Source: Mycobacterium interjectum (GTDB taxonomy: Bacteria > Actinomycetota > Actinomycetes > Mycobacteriales > Mycobacteriaceae). Taken from it: a stretch of 64,000 nucleotides of DNA. Positions 26,127 through 35,394 of this stretch are shown piece by piece. The stretch spans positions 186,001 to 250,000 of the forward strand of contig LQPB01000090.1 of assembly GCA_002102225.1 (NCBI GenBank). Direction: 5' to 3'. A program made the position numbers and the translations under genes. The notes under the pieces were generated by a model. The model was given only the letters and a program-made list of their open reading frames with translations. It did no database searches and was not told where the DNA came from. The number at the start of each line of letters is the position of its first letter. Within the stretch, counting starts at the first letter, position 1.

Positions 26127-28280
26127 ATGGCGACGCGGACGACGGCCGCACTGGGCTGTTCGCTGCTGATCCTGTACTTGGTGGCCAGGGCGGCAGGGCA
26201 GCCCCTGACGGTCGCCCTGCTCGGTGTCGTCATCACCATGGTCGCGTCGCGCTCCGTCAACGAGCCGGACCTCCGCCAGCAGCGCATCACCATGGCGCTG
26301 CTGCCGCTGCCCGCCGCGCTGTCCATCACCGCCGCCACGCTCCTCGCTCCGTACACCATCGCCAGCGACGTCGTCTTCGTCGCCATCGTCTTCACCGCGG
26401 TGTACATCCGCCGCTTCGGCGCCCGCGGCCGGGCGCTGGGCATGGTCGCGTTCATGTCCTATTTCTTCACTTTGTATCTGCGAGCACGGATTTCGGAGTT
26501 GCCCTGGTTGATCGGGGCGGTGGTGGTCGGGACGCTGTGCACGTTCGTCATGTGCACCTACGTCTTGCCCGACCGGCCGGAACGCGTGCTGCGCGCCACC
26601 GTCCGCGCGTTGCGGGCCCGGATGGCCATCGTCGTCGACACGACCGCCGACGCGGTGAGCACCGGCCGCCTCGACGAACGGCGTCGCCGCCGCATGCGCG
26701 CCCGCACCATCCGGCTCAACGAGACCGCCCTGATGGTGCAGGGTCAGATCGAAGACAAGGCCGACCCCGCGATGCTGTGGCCCGGGGTCAGCAGCGAACA
26801 GCTGGCCCCCTGGCTGTTCGACGCCGAGCTGGCCATCGAATGGGTCGCCACCGCGGGCCGGCGAGCGGCCGCGCTGTCCGGCCGGTTGCCGCCGGCCACC
26901 CGCACCGAACTGGTCGCGGCGCTCACCCAGCTCGCGCGGGCGATCCGCACAGCGCAGGCCGGCGGCCTCAGCGCCGCCGCAGAACGGGCGCAACGGATCC
27001 TCGACCGGCAGAGCCCAACGGCCGTGACGGACGATGATCCCGGCGCGGCCGCCGTACGCCGCCTCGCCCTGGCGATCATCAACGCCGCGACGGCGACGGC
27101 GGAGGTCCGGGCGATCGTCGAGGGCGCGGCCGCCGGGAAAGCCGGCGCCCTGCGGGCCGGCGAGAGCGTGCCGCCCACCGCGGCGGAAGCCGCGGACCCG
27201 GAAGACGCCGCCGGGGAGGGGCTGCTGCGGCCGACCACCCGGCAAGCCATCCAGGTGACCGTCGCCGCGGCGCTGGCCATCGTCACCGGCGAGCTGGTTT
27301 CGCCGGCGCGCTGGTATTGGGCGGTGATTGCGGCGTTCGTGATCTTCGCGGGCACCAACTCCTGGGGTGAAACCCTGACCAAGGGGTGGCAGCGGCTGCT
27401 GGGCACCATCCTGGGCGTGCCGTGCGGCGTGCTGGTGGCCACGCTGTTCGCCGGCGACACGGGCGCCGCGCTGGTCGCCATCTTCGTGTGCCTGTTCTGC
27501 GCCTTCTATTTCATGACCGTCACCTACAGCCTGATGACGTTCTGGATCACCACGATGCTGGCGCTGCTGTACGGCCTGATCGGCCAATTCTCGTTCGGCG
27601 TGCTGATGCTGCGCATCGAGGAAACGGCAATCGGTGCCGTCATCGGTGTCACGGTGGCGATCCTGGTGCTGCCCACCAACACTCGGACCACCATCCGCAA
27701 CGACACCCGCGCCTTCCTGACGGCCTTGTCGGCGCTGATCGAGATCTCGACGGCCACCATGTTCGGCGAGGAAAAGGCCGCGAGCCCGACCGACCAGGCC
27801 CGCCAGCTCGACCGGGCGCTGCAGCAGTTCCGGATCAGCGCCAAGCCGCTGTTGGCCGGGGTCGCCGGGCTGGCCGGCCGGCGAGACATCCGGCGCGGAC
27901 TGCGGATATTCGCCGCGTGCGATCGGTACGGGCGAAGCTTGGCCCGCAGCGCCGAACAGTACCGGGACGCCGCCGGCTCCTCCCCCGAGCTGGCCGACGC
28001 GTTCAGGTCGGCCGCCGCGCAGACGCAGCGGAACATCGAGGCGCTCGTCGCGGCCATCGGCGGTGCACACGCGCCGACGATCGTGTCGGTGACCGACGAC
28101 CTCGACACCGCCGAGACCCTGGCCCGCCAGCAGGACGGCGACGACGCACCACGCCCCGATACCCGGCGGTTCCTCACCGCGGTGCACGCGCTTCGCCAGA
28201 TCGAGCGGGCCATCATCACTGCGGCCACCAACCTGGGTGCCCGCGACAGCCCGAAGGTGCCTAGCCCGGTGGCGAGTTGA
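26127..28280 (+). CDS. FUSC-family integral membrane protein
   Basis: From the ATG at 26127 the protein has 717 residues. Two membrane blocks (about residues 5-155 and 380-520) frame soluble helical regions, the layout of FUSC/aromatic-acid-exporter-like proteins. The second block starts PTTRQAIQVTVAAALAIVTG. Family members are linked to efflux of organic acids or lipid precursors. The frame is open back to 26025, and the extra residues (ERARNWWIGSDPGLLRLR) look like the usual N-terminus of this family, but no ATG, GTG or TTG occurs there. The start is therefore uncertain. It is divergent from galT. Confidence 0.8.
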   Translation: MATRTTAALGCSLLILYLVARAAGQPLTVALLGVVITMVASRSVNEPDLRQQRITMALLPLPAALSITAATLLAPYTIASDVVFVAIVFTAVYIRRFGARGRALGMVAFMSYFFTLYLRARISELPWLIGAVVVGTLCTFVMCTYVLPDRPERVLRATVRALRARMAIVVDTTADAVSTGRLDERRRRRMRARTIRLNETALMVQGQIEDKADPAMLWPGVSSEQLAPWLFDAELAIEWVATAGRRAAALSGRLPPATRTELVAALTQLARAIRTAQAGGLSAAAERAQRILDRQSPTAVTDDDPGAAAVRRLALAIINAATATAEVRAIVEGAAAGKAGALRAGESVPPTAAEAADPEDAAGEGLLRPTTRQAIQVTVAAALAIVTGELVSPARWYWAVIAAFVIFAGTNSWGETLTKGWQRLLGTILGVPCGVLVATLFAGDTGAALVAIFVCLFCAFYFMTVTYSLMTFWITTMLALLYGLIGQFSFGVLMLRIEETAIGAVIGVTVAILVLPTNTRTTIRNDTRAFLTALSALIEISTATMFGEEKAASPTDQARQLDRALQQFRISAKPLLAGVAGLAGRRDIRRGLRIFAACDRYGRSLARSAEQYRDAAGSSPELADAFRSAAAQTQRNIEALVAAIGGAHAPTIVSVTDDLDTAETLARQQDGDDAPRPDTRRFLTAVHALRQIERAIITAATNLGARDSPKVPSPVAS

Positions 28281-28283
28281 ACC

Positions 28284-28676
28284 TCACGACGCGGCCCGCA
28301 TTTTCCCGAGGATGTTCGCCAACCGGATGACCGCCAGCGTCAACATCCCTTGCACCTCGGGCTTTTGGTCGGGGGGAAGGTTGTTGACGTCGTTTTGCAC
28401 GCGGGTGGCCTGCTGCTGCAGCGCCGCCAGCCGCTCGTTTCGCTGCGGCTGGCTGAGGCCGTTCCATTGGTCGTCCAGCTCGGAGGTCTGCCGGAGCAAC
28501 TCCTGCACCTCCGAGCGGGCGTCGGTGGGCGCGCCGGGCGGTGGCTGCAGCGGGTGGAAGTGGCTCAGCGCGGGTTGCGCGGTCACCTCGGCGTGAGCGG
28601 GAATCCCTATCAGGATCGCGGCGCCCAACAGGGCTGCCTCAATGACCGCCGTGATTGTCGTTGAAACGAATCGCAT
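28284..28676 (-). CDS. Small secreted protein of unknown function
   Basis: This 130-residue protein has an N-terminal hydrophobic signal segment ending at about PAHAEV (residues 26-31). The mature part is helical, with coiled-coil-like spacing (EVQELLRQTSELDDQWNGL, then RLAALQQQATRVQNDV). No cysteines occur in the mature protein. It is 15 bases downstream of another secreted protein on the same strand. It is probably exported to the cell envelope; no function is recognised. Confidence 0.65.
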   Translation of the reverse strand: MRFVSTTITAVIEAALLGAAILIGIPAHAEVTAQPALSHFHPLQPPPGAPTDARSEVQELLRQTSELDDQWNGLSQPQRNERLAALQQQATRVQNDVNNLPPDQKPEVQGMLTLAVIRLANILGKMRAAS

Positions 28677-28691
28677 TTGGTGTTCTCCGGG

Positions 28692-29063
28692 CTAGGGCGC
28701 GAACGCGCAGATGATTCCGAGCACCCGCTCGCATTCCTCCCGGGTGCGAAAGACGGGCGGCGGTGGCGGCGGCGGAGGTCCCTCGACGATGTTGTCGGGG
28801 CAACCGCCGAAATACCCGGGCGGGCACTGCTCGTGGTAGACGTGGCACACGTTCAAGTCCCACCCGGTGGCCCTCAACCCGGGCCACACGTAATCGCCTG
28901 GGCACCATCGCATTCCGGGGCCGTGGTAGCACCCCGTTCGTGACGAGCAGTGGTCGTCGTCGGCGCGGGCGGTCCCGGCGGGCGGCCCGGCACCAACCGC
29001 CACGACCACGCCCGCGAGCACGGCGCTCGCGACAACCCACTTCAGGGCGTCGGTGGTGTACAT
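28692..29063 (-). CDS. Small secreted cysteine-rich protein with proline stretch
   Basis: The open frame extends to 30017 across the CYP gene, but the real start is the ATG at 29063 (MYTTDALKWVVASAVLAG), giving 123 residues with a clear signal peptide cut near ARADDDH. The mature domain has eight cysteines, compatible with disulfides in the envelope, and a run of nine prolines near residue 96-103. Motifs such as GMRWCPGDYVWPG resemble small mycobacterial exported proteins. Function unknown. Confidence 0.7.
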   Translation of the reverse strand: MYTTDALKWVVASAVLAGVVVAVGAGPPAGTARADDDHCSSRTGCYHGPGMRWCPGDYVWPGLRATGWDLNVCHVYHEQCPPGYFGGCPDNIVEGPPPPPPPPVFRTREECERVLGIICAFAP

Positions 29064-29207
29064 GCGCTCACGTTGCCGCACGGCGCTTGCCGGATCTTCG
29101 CCGAATTCTTGCGAAAATCTTGCGTTGAGGGGCGCGGCTCGAACTACCGGCAAAGCCGAGCGTCGGCGAGCCGCCGGATTCGCTGGCCGCGGGGCTAGCA
29201 TCTGCCC

Positions 29208-30485
29208 ATGGGCACTCCGAACCTGCCGCCGGGGTTCGACTTCACCGACCCCGACATCTACGCCCACCGGCTCCCGATGCAGGAGCTGGCCGAGCTGCGC
29301 GCGACGGCCCCGATCTGGTGGAACGAGCAGCCGCCCGGTCAGGGCGGGTTCGACGACGGCGGCTACTGGGTGGTGACCAAGCACCGCGACATCCGCGAGG
29401 TTTCGCTGCGCAGCGACGTTTTCTCGTCGGCGAAGAAGTCGATCGTGCCGCGCTATCGGGAGGACGTGGCGGCGGGGCAGATCGAGGCGGGCCGCGCGTC
29501 GATGATCATGATGGACGATCCCGAACACAGTCGGCTGCGCAAGATCGTCTCGCGCGCCTTCACGCCGCGCGCGGTCGAGCGGCTGCGCGCCGACCTCAGC
29601 GAGCGCGCGGCGCGCATCGCCGCCGAGGCCGCCGGGGCGGGGTCGGGCGACTTCGTCCGCCAGGTGGCCTGCGAGCTGCCCCTGCTGGCCATCGCGCGCC
29701 TGCTCGGGGTGCCGGAGGAGGACCACGAGAAGCTGTTCGACTGGTCCAACAAGATGATCGGCGGCGACGACCCGGAGTTCGCCGAATACGACTCGCTGAC
29801 GGCCGCCGGCGAGTTGATGTGGTACGCCATGCAATTGGCGGCCCGCAAGGCCGAAACTCCCGGTGACGACATCGTCACCGCGCTCGTCCAGGCCGACGCC
29901 GACGGCCAGCGCCTCTCCGACGCCGAGTTCGGCATGTTCGTGGTCACGCTGGGCATCGCCGGCAACGAGACGACGCGCAACTCCATCACGCAGGGCATGA
30001 TGGCCTTCACCGATCACCCGCAGCAGTGGGAGCTGTTCAAGGCGCGGCGACCCAAGACCGCGGCCGACGAGATCATCCGCTGGGCGACCCCGATCACCGC
30101 GTTCCAGCGCACCGCGCTAAAAGACACGGAACTCGGCGGCGTGCCGATCAACAAGGGCCAGCGGGTGGTCATGTTCTACCGCTCGGCCAACTTCGACGAA
30201 GACGTCTTCGACGACCCGGATGCCTTCGACGTGTTGCGCAGCCCCAACCCCCATCTCGGGTTCGGCGGCACCGGCGCGCACTACTGCATCGGCGCCAACC
30301 TGGCGCGCATGACGATCGACGTGATGTTCAACGCGATCGCCGACCACATCCCGCACCTCGCCGCGGTTGACGACCCGGAGCGGCTGCGGTCGTCATTCAT
30401 CAACGGCATCAAGCACTGGCCGGTCGAGTACCAGCGCAGCCCGGGGGCGACGGTGCCCGCCGCCGGCCCGCGGACCGGGAATTAG
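29208..30485 (+). CDS. Cytochrome P450, CYP125 family (steroid side-chain oxidase type)
   Basis: This 425-residue P450 matches CYP125 from its first residues (NLPPGFDFTDPDIYAHRLP). The I-helix is GIAGNETTRNSITQGMMAF. The heme loop is GFGGTGAHYCIGANLAR with Cys360 as thiolate ligand. CYP125 enzymes oxidise the terminal carbon (C26/C27) of cholesterol or cholestenone. It is not next to the usual cholesterol catabolic cluster here, so it is probably an extra paralogue. Its stop codon overlaps that of the convergent hydrolase. Confidence 0.85.
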   Translation: MGTPNLPPGFDFTDPDIYAHRLPMQELAELRATAPIWWNEQPPGQGGFDDGGYWVVTKHRDIREVSLRSDVFSSAKKSIVPRYREDVAAGQIEAGRASMIMMDDPEHSRLRKIVSRAFTPRAVERLRADLSERAARIAAEAAGAGSGDFVRQVACELPLLAIARLLGVPEEDHEKLFDWSNKMIGGDDPEFAEYDSLTAAGELMWYAMQLAARKAETPGDDIVTALVQADADGQRLSDAEFGMFVVTLGIAGNETTRNSITQGMMAFTDHPQQWELFKARRPKTAADEIIRWATPITAFQRTALKDTELGGVPINKGQRVVMFYRSANFDEDVFDDPDAFDVLRSPNPHLGFGGTGAHYCIGANLARMTIDVMFNAIADHIPHLAAVDDPERLRSSFINGIKHWPVEYQRSPGATVPAAGPRTGN

Positions 30486-31369
30486 ACGCTCGCCTGGGGG
30501 CTGCCCATGTCGTGGCTGCCCATATCGTGGGGGTCGCCGGTCGCGATGAAGTCCTCGATCAACTCGACGACCTGGTTCGGCGCCTCCACCTGCGCGAAGT
30601 GGCCGACGTCGGGCAGGATTTCGAGCCTGGCGTCGGTCCGGGCCTCGTGCGCGGCGTACGCGTGATCGACGGGAATGATGCCGTCACGCTCGCCCCAGAT
30701 CGCCATCACCGGCAGGTCGTCACGCAGCCCCAGCCTGCTGAGCGCGCTGACCGCCTGCCCGCGGTAATCGACCACCGAGCGCAGGGTCCGCAAGAACGAC
30801 TGGCGCGTCTCCCGATCCGACAGCGACGAATAGGCACTCCACAACTCGGCACCGCGCGGCGATTGAATGCCGGCGCTCCGCAACCACGACCTGAGCTGGT
30901 TGCCGACGGACAGCACCGGCTTCGGCGCGATGATCGGCAACACCAACTCCGCCCCCGGCGCCGACAGCAACCGCAGCACCCACCCGACGTCGGGACCGAG
31001 GCCGCCGCTGCTGATCAGGATCAACCGCTTGGCGTAGTCGGGGTGCTGATACACGAACTGCATCGCGACCCCACCGCCGAGTGACTGACCGACCAGGGTG
31101 GCCTGGCTCACGCCGAGTTCATCGAGCAGGTCACGAAGCCAGACCGCGAACGCGCCCAGCGAATAGTCGGTGCGAGGTTTCGCCGACTCACCGTGACCGA
31201 GCAGGTCGGGGGCGATGACCCGGAACTTCTTCGACAGCGGCGGTATCACCGACCGCCAAGTCTCCGAACTGCCGGCCATGCCGTGGATCAGCAGCAGCAC
31301 CTCGCCGTCGCCCTCGTCGCGGTAGGCGACCCGGTCGCCGTGCAGCTCGAGAAATTTCAATCCGCTCAT
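30482..31369 (-). CDS. Alpha/beta hydrolase
   Basis: This 295-residue hydrolase has the HGMAGS oxyanion region, the nucleophile elbow VGQSLGG, an acid region near MAIWGERDGIIPVDHA and the catalytic His in DVGHFAQVEAPN. The ending contains a tandem repeat, DPHDMGSHDMGSP. It overlaps the end of the P450 gene on the opposite strand. The fold covers esterases, epoxide hydrolases and C-C hydrolases; the substrate is not evident. Confidence 0.85.
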   Translation of the reverse strand: MSGLKFLELHGDRVAYRDEGDGEVLLLIHGMAGSSETWRSVIPPLSKKFRVIAPDLLGHGESAKPRTDYSLGAFAVWLRDLLDELGVSQATLVGQSLGGGVAMQFVYQHPDYAKRLILISSGGLGPDVGWVLRLLSAPGAELVLPIIAPKPVLSVGNQLRSWLRSAGIQSPRGAELWSAYSSLSDRETRQSFLRTLRSVVDYRGQAVSALSRLGLRDDLPVMAIWGERDGIIPVDHAYAAHEARTDARLEILPDVGHFAQVEAPNQVVELIEDFIATGDPHDMGSHDMGSPQASV

Positions 31370-31479
31370 CGGCCCTGTGTACCCGCTCTGCCCGGAATTT
31401 AGGGTCGCGCCGGACGAAATCGTGACGAGAAACGCATCCGGGCCCGGTAGTGCGCGGCGCCTCAGCGATGATCTAGTGC

Positions 31480-32376
31480 ATGACCGAACCGGTTGCAGCC
31501 CGCGTCGCCGTCTACCTCGACTTCGACAACATCGTGATCTCGCGGTACGACCAGGTGAACGGGCGCAACTCGTTCCAGCGGGACAAGGCCAGCGGCCTTG
31601 ACAAGTACCCCGACCGGCGGTCCCGGGCCACCGTCGACGTCGGCGCGATCATCGACTTCGCGTCGTCGTTCGGGACGCTGGTGCTCACCCGCGCCTATGC
31701 CGACTGGTCGGCGGACGTCAACGCCGGCTACCGCGGACAGCTGGTGGCCCGCGCCGTCGACCTGGTGCAACTGTTCCCGGCGGCGGCGTACGGCAAGAAC
31801 GGCGCCGACATCCGGCTGGCCGTGGACGCGGTCGAGGACATGTTCCGGCTGCCCGATCTGACCCACGTGGTGATCGTGGCCGGTGACTCGGACTACATCC
31901 CGCTGGCGCAGCGCTGCAAGCGGCTGGGTCGCTACGTGGTGGGCATCGGGGTGGCCGGCTCGTCGAGCCGGGCGCTGGCGGCCGCCTGCGACGACTTCGT
32001 CATCTACGACGCGCTGCCCGGGGTTCCGGTGCTCGAGCCCGAACCGGCCCCCGCCGACGCCGACGCGGCCAAGCCGAAGAAGCGGACCGGGCCCGCCAAA
32101 GCGGAAAAGCGCGACGAGCCGGACGAGCCGCCCGACCCGCAGGCCACCGCCACCGCGCTGCTGACGCGCGCGCTGCGGATCGGCCTCGAGAAGGACGACG
32201 TCGACTGGCTGCACAACTCCGCAGTGAAGGCGCAGATGAAGCGGATGGACCCGTCGTTCAGCGAGAAGTCCTTGGGTTTCAAGTCATTCAGCGATTTCCT
32301 GCGGTCGCGGTCCGACCTCGTCGAGCTGGATGAAAGCTCGACGACCCGGATGGTGCGGCTGCGCGCCGAGGACTGA
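31480..32376 (+). CDS. NYN/LabA-type nuclease-like protein with C-terminal OST-HTH/LOTUS domain
   Basis: This 298-residue protein begins with a NYN (PIN-like) domain: VAVYLDFDNIVIS with the metal-binding aspartates, then ADIRLAVDAVED and VIVAGDSDYIPLAQRCKRLG. A charged Pro/Lys linker covers about residues 190-222. The C-terminal domain (about 225-295) resembles an OST-HTH/LOTUS RNA-binding fold, with SFSEKSLGFKSFSDFLRSR. Such proteins are expected to act on RNA. It precedes an MFS transporter gene on the same strand. Confidence 0.8.
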   Translation: MTEPVAARVAVYLDFDNIVISRYDQVNGRNSFQRDKASGLDKYPDRRSRATVDVGAIIDFASSFGTLVLTRAYADWSADVNAGYRGQLVARAVDLVQLFPAAAYGKNGADIRLAVDAVEDMFRLPDLTHVVIVAGDSDYIPLAQRCKRLGRYVVGIGVAGSSSRALAAACDDFVIYDALPGVPVLEPEPAPADADAAKPKKRTGPAKAEKRDEPDEPPDPQATATALLTRALRIGLEKDDVDWLHNSAVKAQMKRMDPSFSEKSLGFKSFSDFLRSRSDLVELDESSTTRMVRLRAED

Positions 32377-32399
32377 GCGCCTCCCCTACGCTGACGACC

Positions 32400-33611
32400 G
32401 TGACGCAGGAAGTCGTCCAGCCGGGGCGCTGGCTGACCCGCAACGTTCGGGTGCTGTCCGGGGTCTCCTTCCTCCAGGACACCGCCAGCGAACTGCTGTA
32501 TCCGCTGTTGCCGATCTACCTCACGGCCGTGCTGGGCGCGCCGCCGTCGGTGGTGGGAGCCGTCGAGGGTGTCGCCGAGGGCGCGGCCTCGCTGACCAAG
32601 CTCGCGGCGGGCCCGCTGGGCGACCGGTTCGCGCGGCGCCCGCTGATCGCCACCGGTTACGGCATGGCCGCCCTGGGCAAGGTGATCATCGCCGTGGCCG
32701 CGGCCTGGCCGGGCGTGCTCGCGGGCCGCGTCGTGGACCGGCTCGGCAAGGGCATCCGGGGCGCGCCGCGCGACGCGCTGTTGGTCGACGACGTGGACGA
32801 GGCTTCGCGCGGCCGGGCGTTCGGCTTCCACCGCGCGATGGACACGTTGGGCGCGGTCGTCGGTCCCCTGCTCGGGCTGGCGGGCTACGAGCTGCTCGAC
32901 CACCGAATCCCGCCGTTGCTGTATGTCGCGATCGTGCCCGCCGTGCTGAGCGTGGCGCTGGTGTTTTTGGTGCGCGAGCGCACCCGTCGCGGCCCCCGGC
33001 CGCAGCGGCAGTCCATGTGGGCCGGCGTGCGCGCGCTGCCGAGGCGGTACTGGCGGGTGACCGCTTTCCTCGTGGCGTTCAGCGCGGTGAATTTTCCCGA
33101 TGCGCTGTTGCTGTTGCGGCTCAACGAGATTGGCTTCTCGGTCGCTCAAGTGATTCTGGCGTACGTCGGATACAACGCGGTGTACGCGCTGGCCAGTTAC
33201 CCGGCCGGGTCGCTCGCCGACCGCGTCGGCCGACCGGCGTTGTTCGGGCTCGGTGTGGCGTTCTTTGCGATCGGCTACACGGGGCTGGGTCTGACTACCG
33301 ACACGGTGACCGCCTGGCTGCTGATCGGCGCCTACGGCGTGTTCACCGGGTGCACCGACGGCGTGGGCAAGGCCTGGATTTCGGCGCTGGTCGACCGGGA
33401 GCATCAGGCCAGCGCGCAGGGCGTGTTCCAGGCCGGCACTGGCCTGGGCGTCCTGGTGGCGGGGTTGTGGGCGGGTTTCCTGTGGGGTGCCAACGGCCAA
33501 CTGCCCCTGCTGATTTCGGGCATCACGGGCGGCGTGTTCGCGGTGGTGCTGATCGGCGCTGCGCTGGTGAGGCGCGAGCCACGGAACGGGGAGCGCAGCT
33601 CCGTCGGTTGA
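32400..33611 (+). CDS. MFS transporter
   Basis: This 403-residue protein starts at GTG, 23 bases after the NYN gene. It shows the twelve-span major facilitator layout with the loop 2-3 signature GPLGDRFARRPL and its second-half counterpart AGSLADRVGRPALFG. The KGIRGAPRDALLVDDV segment lies between spans 4 and 5. Substrate unknown. It is 32 bases upstream of the MurNAc kinase/etherase fusion, so cell-wall sugar import or efflux is one contextual guess. Confidence 0.8.
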   Translation: MTQEVVQPGRWLTRNVRVLSGVSFLQDTASELLYPLLPIYLTAVLGAPPSVVGAVEGVAEGAASLTKLAAGPLGDRFARRPLIATGYGMAALGKVIIAVAAAWPGVLAGRVVDRLGKGIRGAPRDALLVDDVDEASRGRAFGFHRAMDTLGAVVGPLLGLAGYELLDHRIPPLLYVAIVPAVLSVALVFLVRERTRRGPRPQRQSMWAGVRALPRRYWRVTAFLVAFSAVNFPDALLLLRLNEIGFSVAQVILAYVGYNAVYALASYPAGSLADRVGRPALFGLGVAFFAIGYTGLGLTTDTVTAWLLIGAYGVFTGCTDGVGKAWISALVDREHQASAQGVFQAGTGLGVLVAGLWAGFLWGANGQLPLLISGITGGVFAVVLIGAALVRREPRNGERSSVG

Positions 33612-33643
33612 CGTTGCCCGCCCCGCACGAAAAGGATGGTCCG

Positions 33644-35377
33644 GTGATCCTCGCCGTCGACCTCGGCAAGACATCCTGCCGGGCCGCGGCGGGCGGCCGG
33701 CGGGCCGAGGGGCCGGGCGCGCCGGGGCTGGCGACGCCCGGCGGCGTGCGGGCCGCGGAGGCGGCGATCCTGGCCGTCGCCCATGAATTGGCGCCCGAGC
33801 CGGGCCCGGTCGACGAGGTGATCGTGGGCGCCGCCGGGGCGCTGGCGGCACCCGACGCGGCGCGCGAGCTCGGCAACGCCCTGCTCGCCGCGCTGCACGC
33901 CGAGCGCGTCGCGGTGACCGGCGACGCCGTCATCGCCCACGCGGGCGCGCTGAACGGCCAGCCGGGCATCGTGCTGATCGCGGGCACCGGCGTCGTCGCG
34001 CTCGCCATCGGCGCGGACGGCGCGATGCGCACCGCCGACGGCTGGGGCCCGTGGCTCGGCGACGAGGGCGGCGGCGCGTGGATCGGCGCCGCGGGGTTGC
34101 GCGCGGCGCTGCGCGCCCGCGACGGCCGCGGCCCGGCCACCACACTGCTCGACGCCGCCCGCGCGCGCTTCGGCACGCCGCAGACCTGGCCCGCACAACT
34201 CGCCTCGGCCGCGGCGCTGGCGTCCTTCGCCCCCGACGTGCTCGCCGCGACGGGCGACGCCGCCGCCCGGGCGATCGTCGACGCCGCCGCCGCGGCGCTC
34301 GCGGCAACCGCCCGCGCGGCCGGGGCCGGCCCGGTGGCGATGGTCGGCGGGCTGGCGGGAGTCGAGGCGCTGAGCGAGCGGCTCGACCTCGTCCCGGCCG
34401 CCGGCGACGCGCTCGACGGCGCGCTGCGGCTGGCGGCGATCCATGAACCGCACGTGATCCGCGTGCGCGCCGGCTCGACAGCCCTTGCCCCGCACGGCCT
34501 CGACGCGCTGGCCACCGAAGCCTGCCGACCGGGCCTGGACGACCTGGACGCGCGGCCTATCGGCGAGGTGGTCGCGCTGCTCGTCGCCGCCGAGGGCGAG
34601 GCGCACCGCGCGGTGGTCGCGGCGGTTCCGCGGATCGCGGCGGCGGCCGAGGCGATCGCCGCGCGGCTCGAGCGGGGCGGCCGCCTGATCTACGCCGGCG
34701 CCGGCACGCCCGGGCGCCTCGGCGTGCTCGACGCGGCCGAATGTGCGCCGACGTTCGGCACCGACCTGGTGCGCGGCGTGATCGCCGGCGGCCCCGCGGC
34801 GCTGACCGAGTCGGTCGAGGGCGCCGAAGACCGGTTCGACGCCGCCGATCTCGCCGACCTGGCCGCCGCGGACGCGCTCGTCGGGATCACGGCGTCGGGG
34901 CGCACACCGTTCGTGCTCGGCGCGCTGCAGCACGCGCGGGCGGTGGGCGCGCTGACCGTCGCGATCGTCAACAACGGGGGCAGCGAGGCGTCTGCCGATG
35001 TGGTGATCGAGTTGCTGACCGGGCCCGAGGTGCTCGCCGGCTCCACCCGGCTGACGGCCGGGACCGCCCAGAAGGTCGCGCTCAACGCGCTGTCGACGAG
35101 CGTGATGATCGCGCTCGGCCGGGCCTACGGACCGCGCATGGTCGATGTGCGCGCGAGCAACGCGAAGCTGCGCCGCCGCGCGGTGCGGATCGTCCGCGAC
35201 GCGGCCGGCGTCGACGAACGGGCCGCGGCCGCCGCCCTCGCCGCCGCGGGCGGTCACGCCAAGACCGCCATCGTCGCGCTGCTCGCGGGCGTCGACGCCG
35301 CCGAGGCCGCCGCGCGGCTCGACCGGGCGCGCGGACACGTGCGGGACGCGCTGCGCGGTCGCGGTGTCAGGCGTTAA
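33644..35377 (+). CDS. Fused BadF/NagK-type sugar kinase and MurQ-like MurNAc-6-phosphate etherase
   Basis: The GTG at 33644, after AAAGGA, gives 577 residues; the frame upstream is antisense noise. Residues 1-300 form a BadF/BadG-type ATPase/sugar kinase (ILAVDLGKTSCRA, then IAGTGVVALAIG and GDEGGGAWIG). Residues about 300-577 match MurQ: GRLIYAGAGTPGRLGVLDAA, then ALVGITASGRTPFVLGAL and a SIS fold. MurQ normally reads GTSGR, so Ser is replaced by Pro in this loop. Kinase plus etherase would turn MurNAc into GlcNAc-6-phosphate for peptidoglycan recycling. To my knowledge M. tuberculosis lacks a clear MurQ. Confidence 0.85.
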   Translation: MILAVDLGKTSCRAAAGGRRAEGPGAPGLATPGGVRAAEAAILAVAHELAPEPGPVDEVIVGAAGALAAPDAARELGNALLAALHAERVAVTGDAVIAHAGALNGQPGIVLIAGTGVVALAIGADGAMRTADGWGPWLGDEGGGAWIGAAGLRAALRARDGRGPATTLLDAARARFGTPQTWPAQLASAAALASFAPDVLAATGDAAARAIVDAAAAALAATARAAGAGPVAMVGGLAGVEALSERLDLVPAAGDALDGALRLAAIHEPHVIRVRAGSTALAPHGLDALATEACRPGLDDLDARPIGEVVALLVAAEGEAHRAVVAAVPRIAAAAEAIAARLERGGRLIYAGAGTPGRLGVLDAAECAPTFGTDLVRGVIAGGPAALTESVEGAEDRFDAADLADLAAADALVGITASGRTPFVLGALQHARAVGALTVAIVNNGGSEASADVVIELLTGPEVLAGSTRLTAGTAQKVALNALSTSVMIALGRAYGPRMVDVRASNAKLRRRAVRIVRDAAGVDERAAAAALAAAGGHAKTAIVALLAGVDAAEAAARLDRARGHVRDALRGRGVRR

Positions 35378-35394
35378 CCATCGCGCGACCATCG

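Noticed and set aside
25941..28187. 748-residue minus-strand frame opposite the FUSC gene
   Set aside because: It is antisense to a recognisable membrane protein and has no domain of its own.
28692..30017. 441-residue frame including the cysteine-rich secreted protein
   Set aside because: A clear signal peptide starts at 29063; the upstream part is antisense to the P450 gene.
32330..33643. Upstream extension of the kinase/etherase frame
   Set aside because: It runs out of frame through the MFS gene and is Arg/Gly-rich; the GTG at 33644 has a ribosome-binding site and begins the kinase fold.
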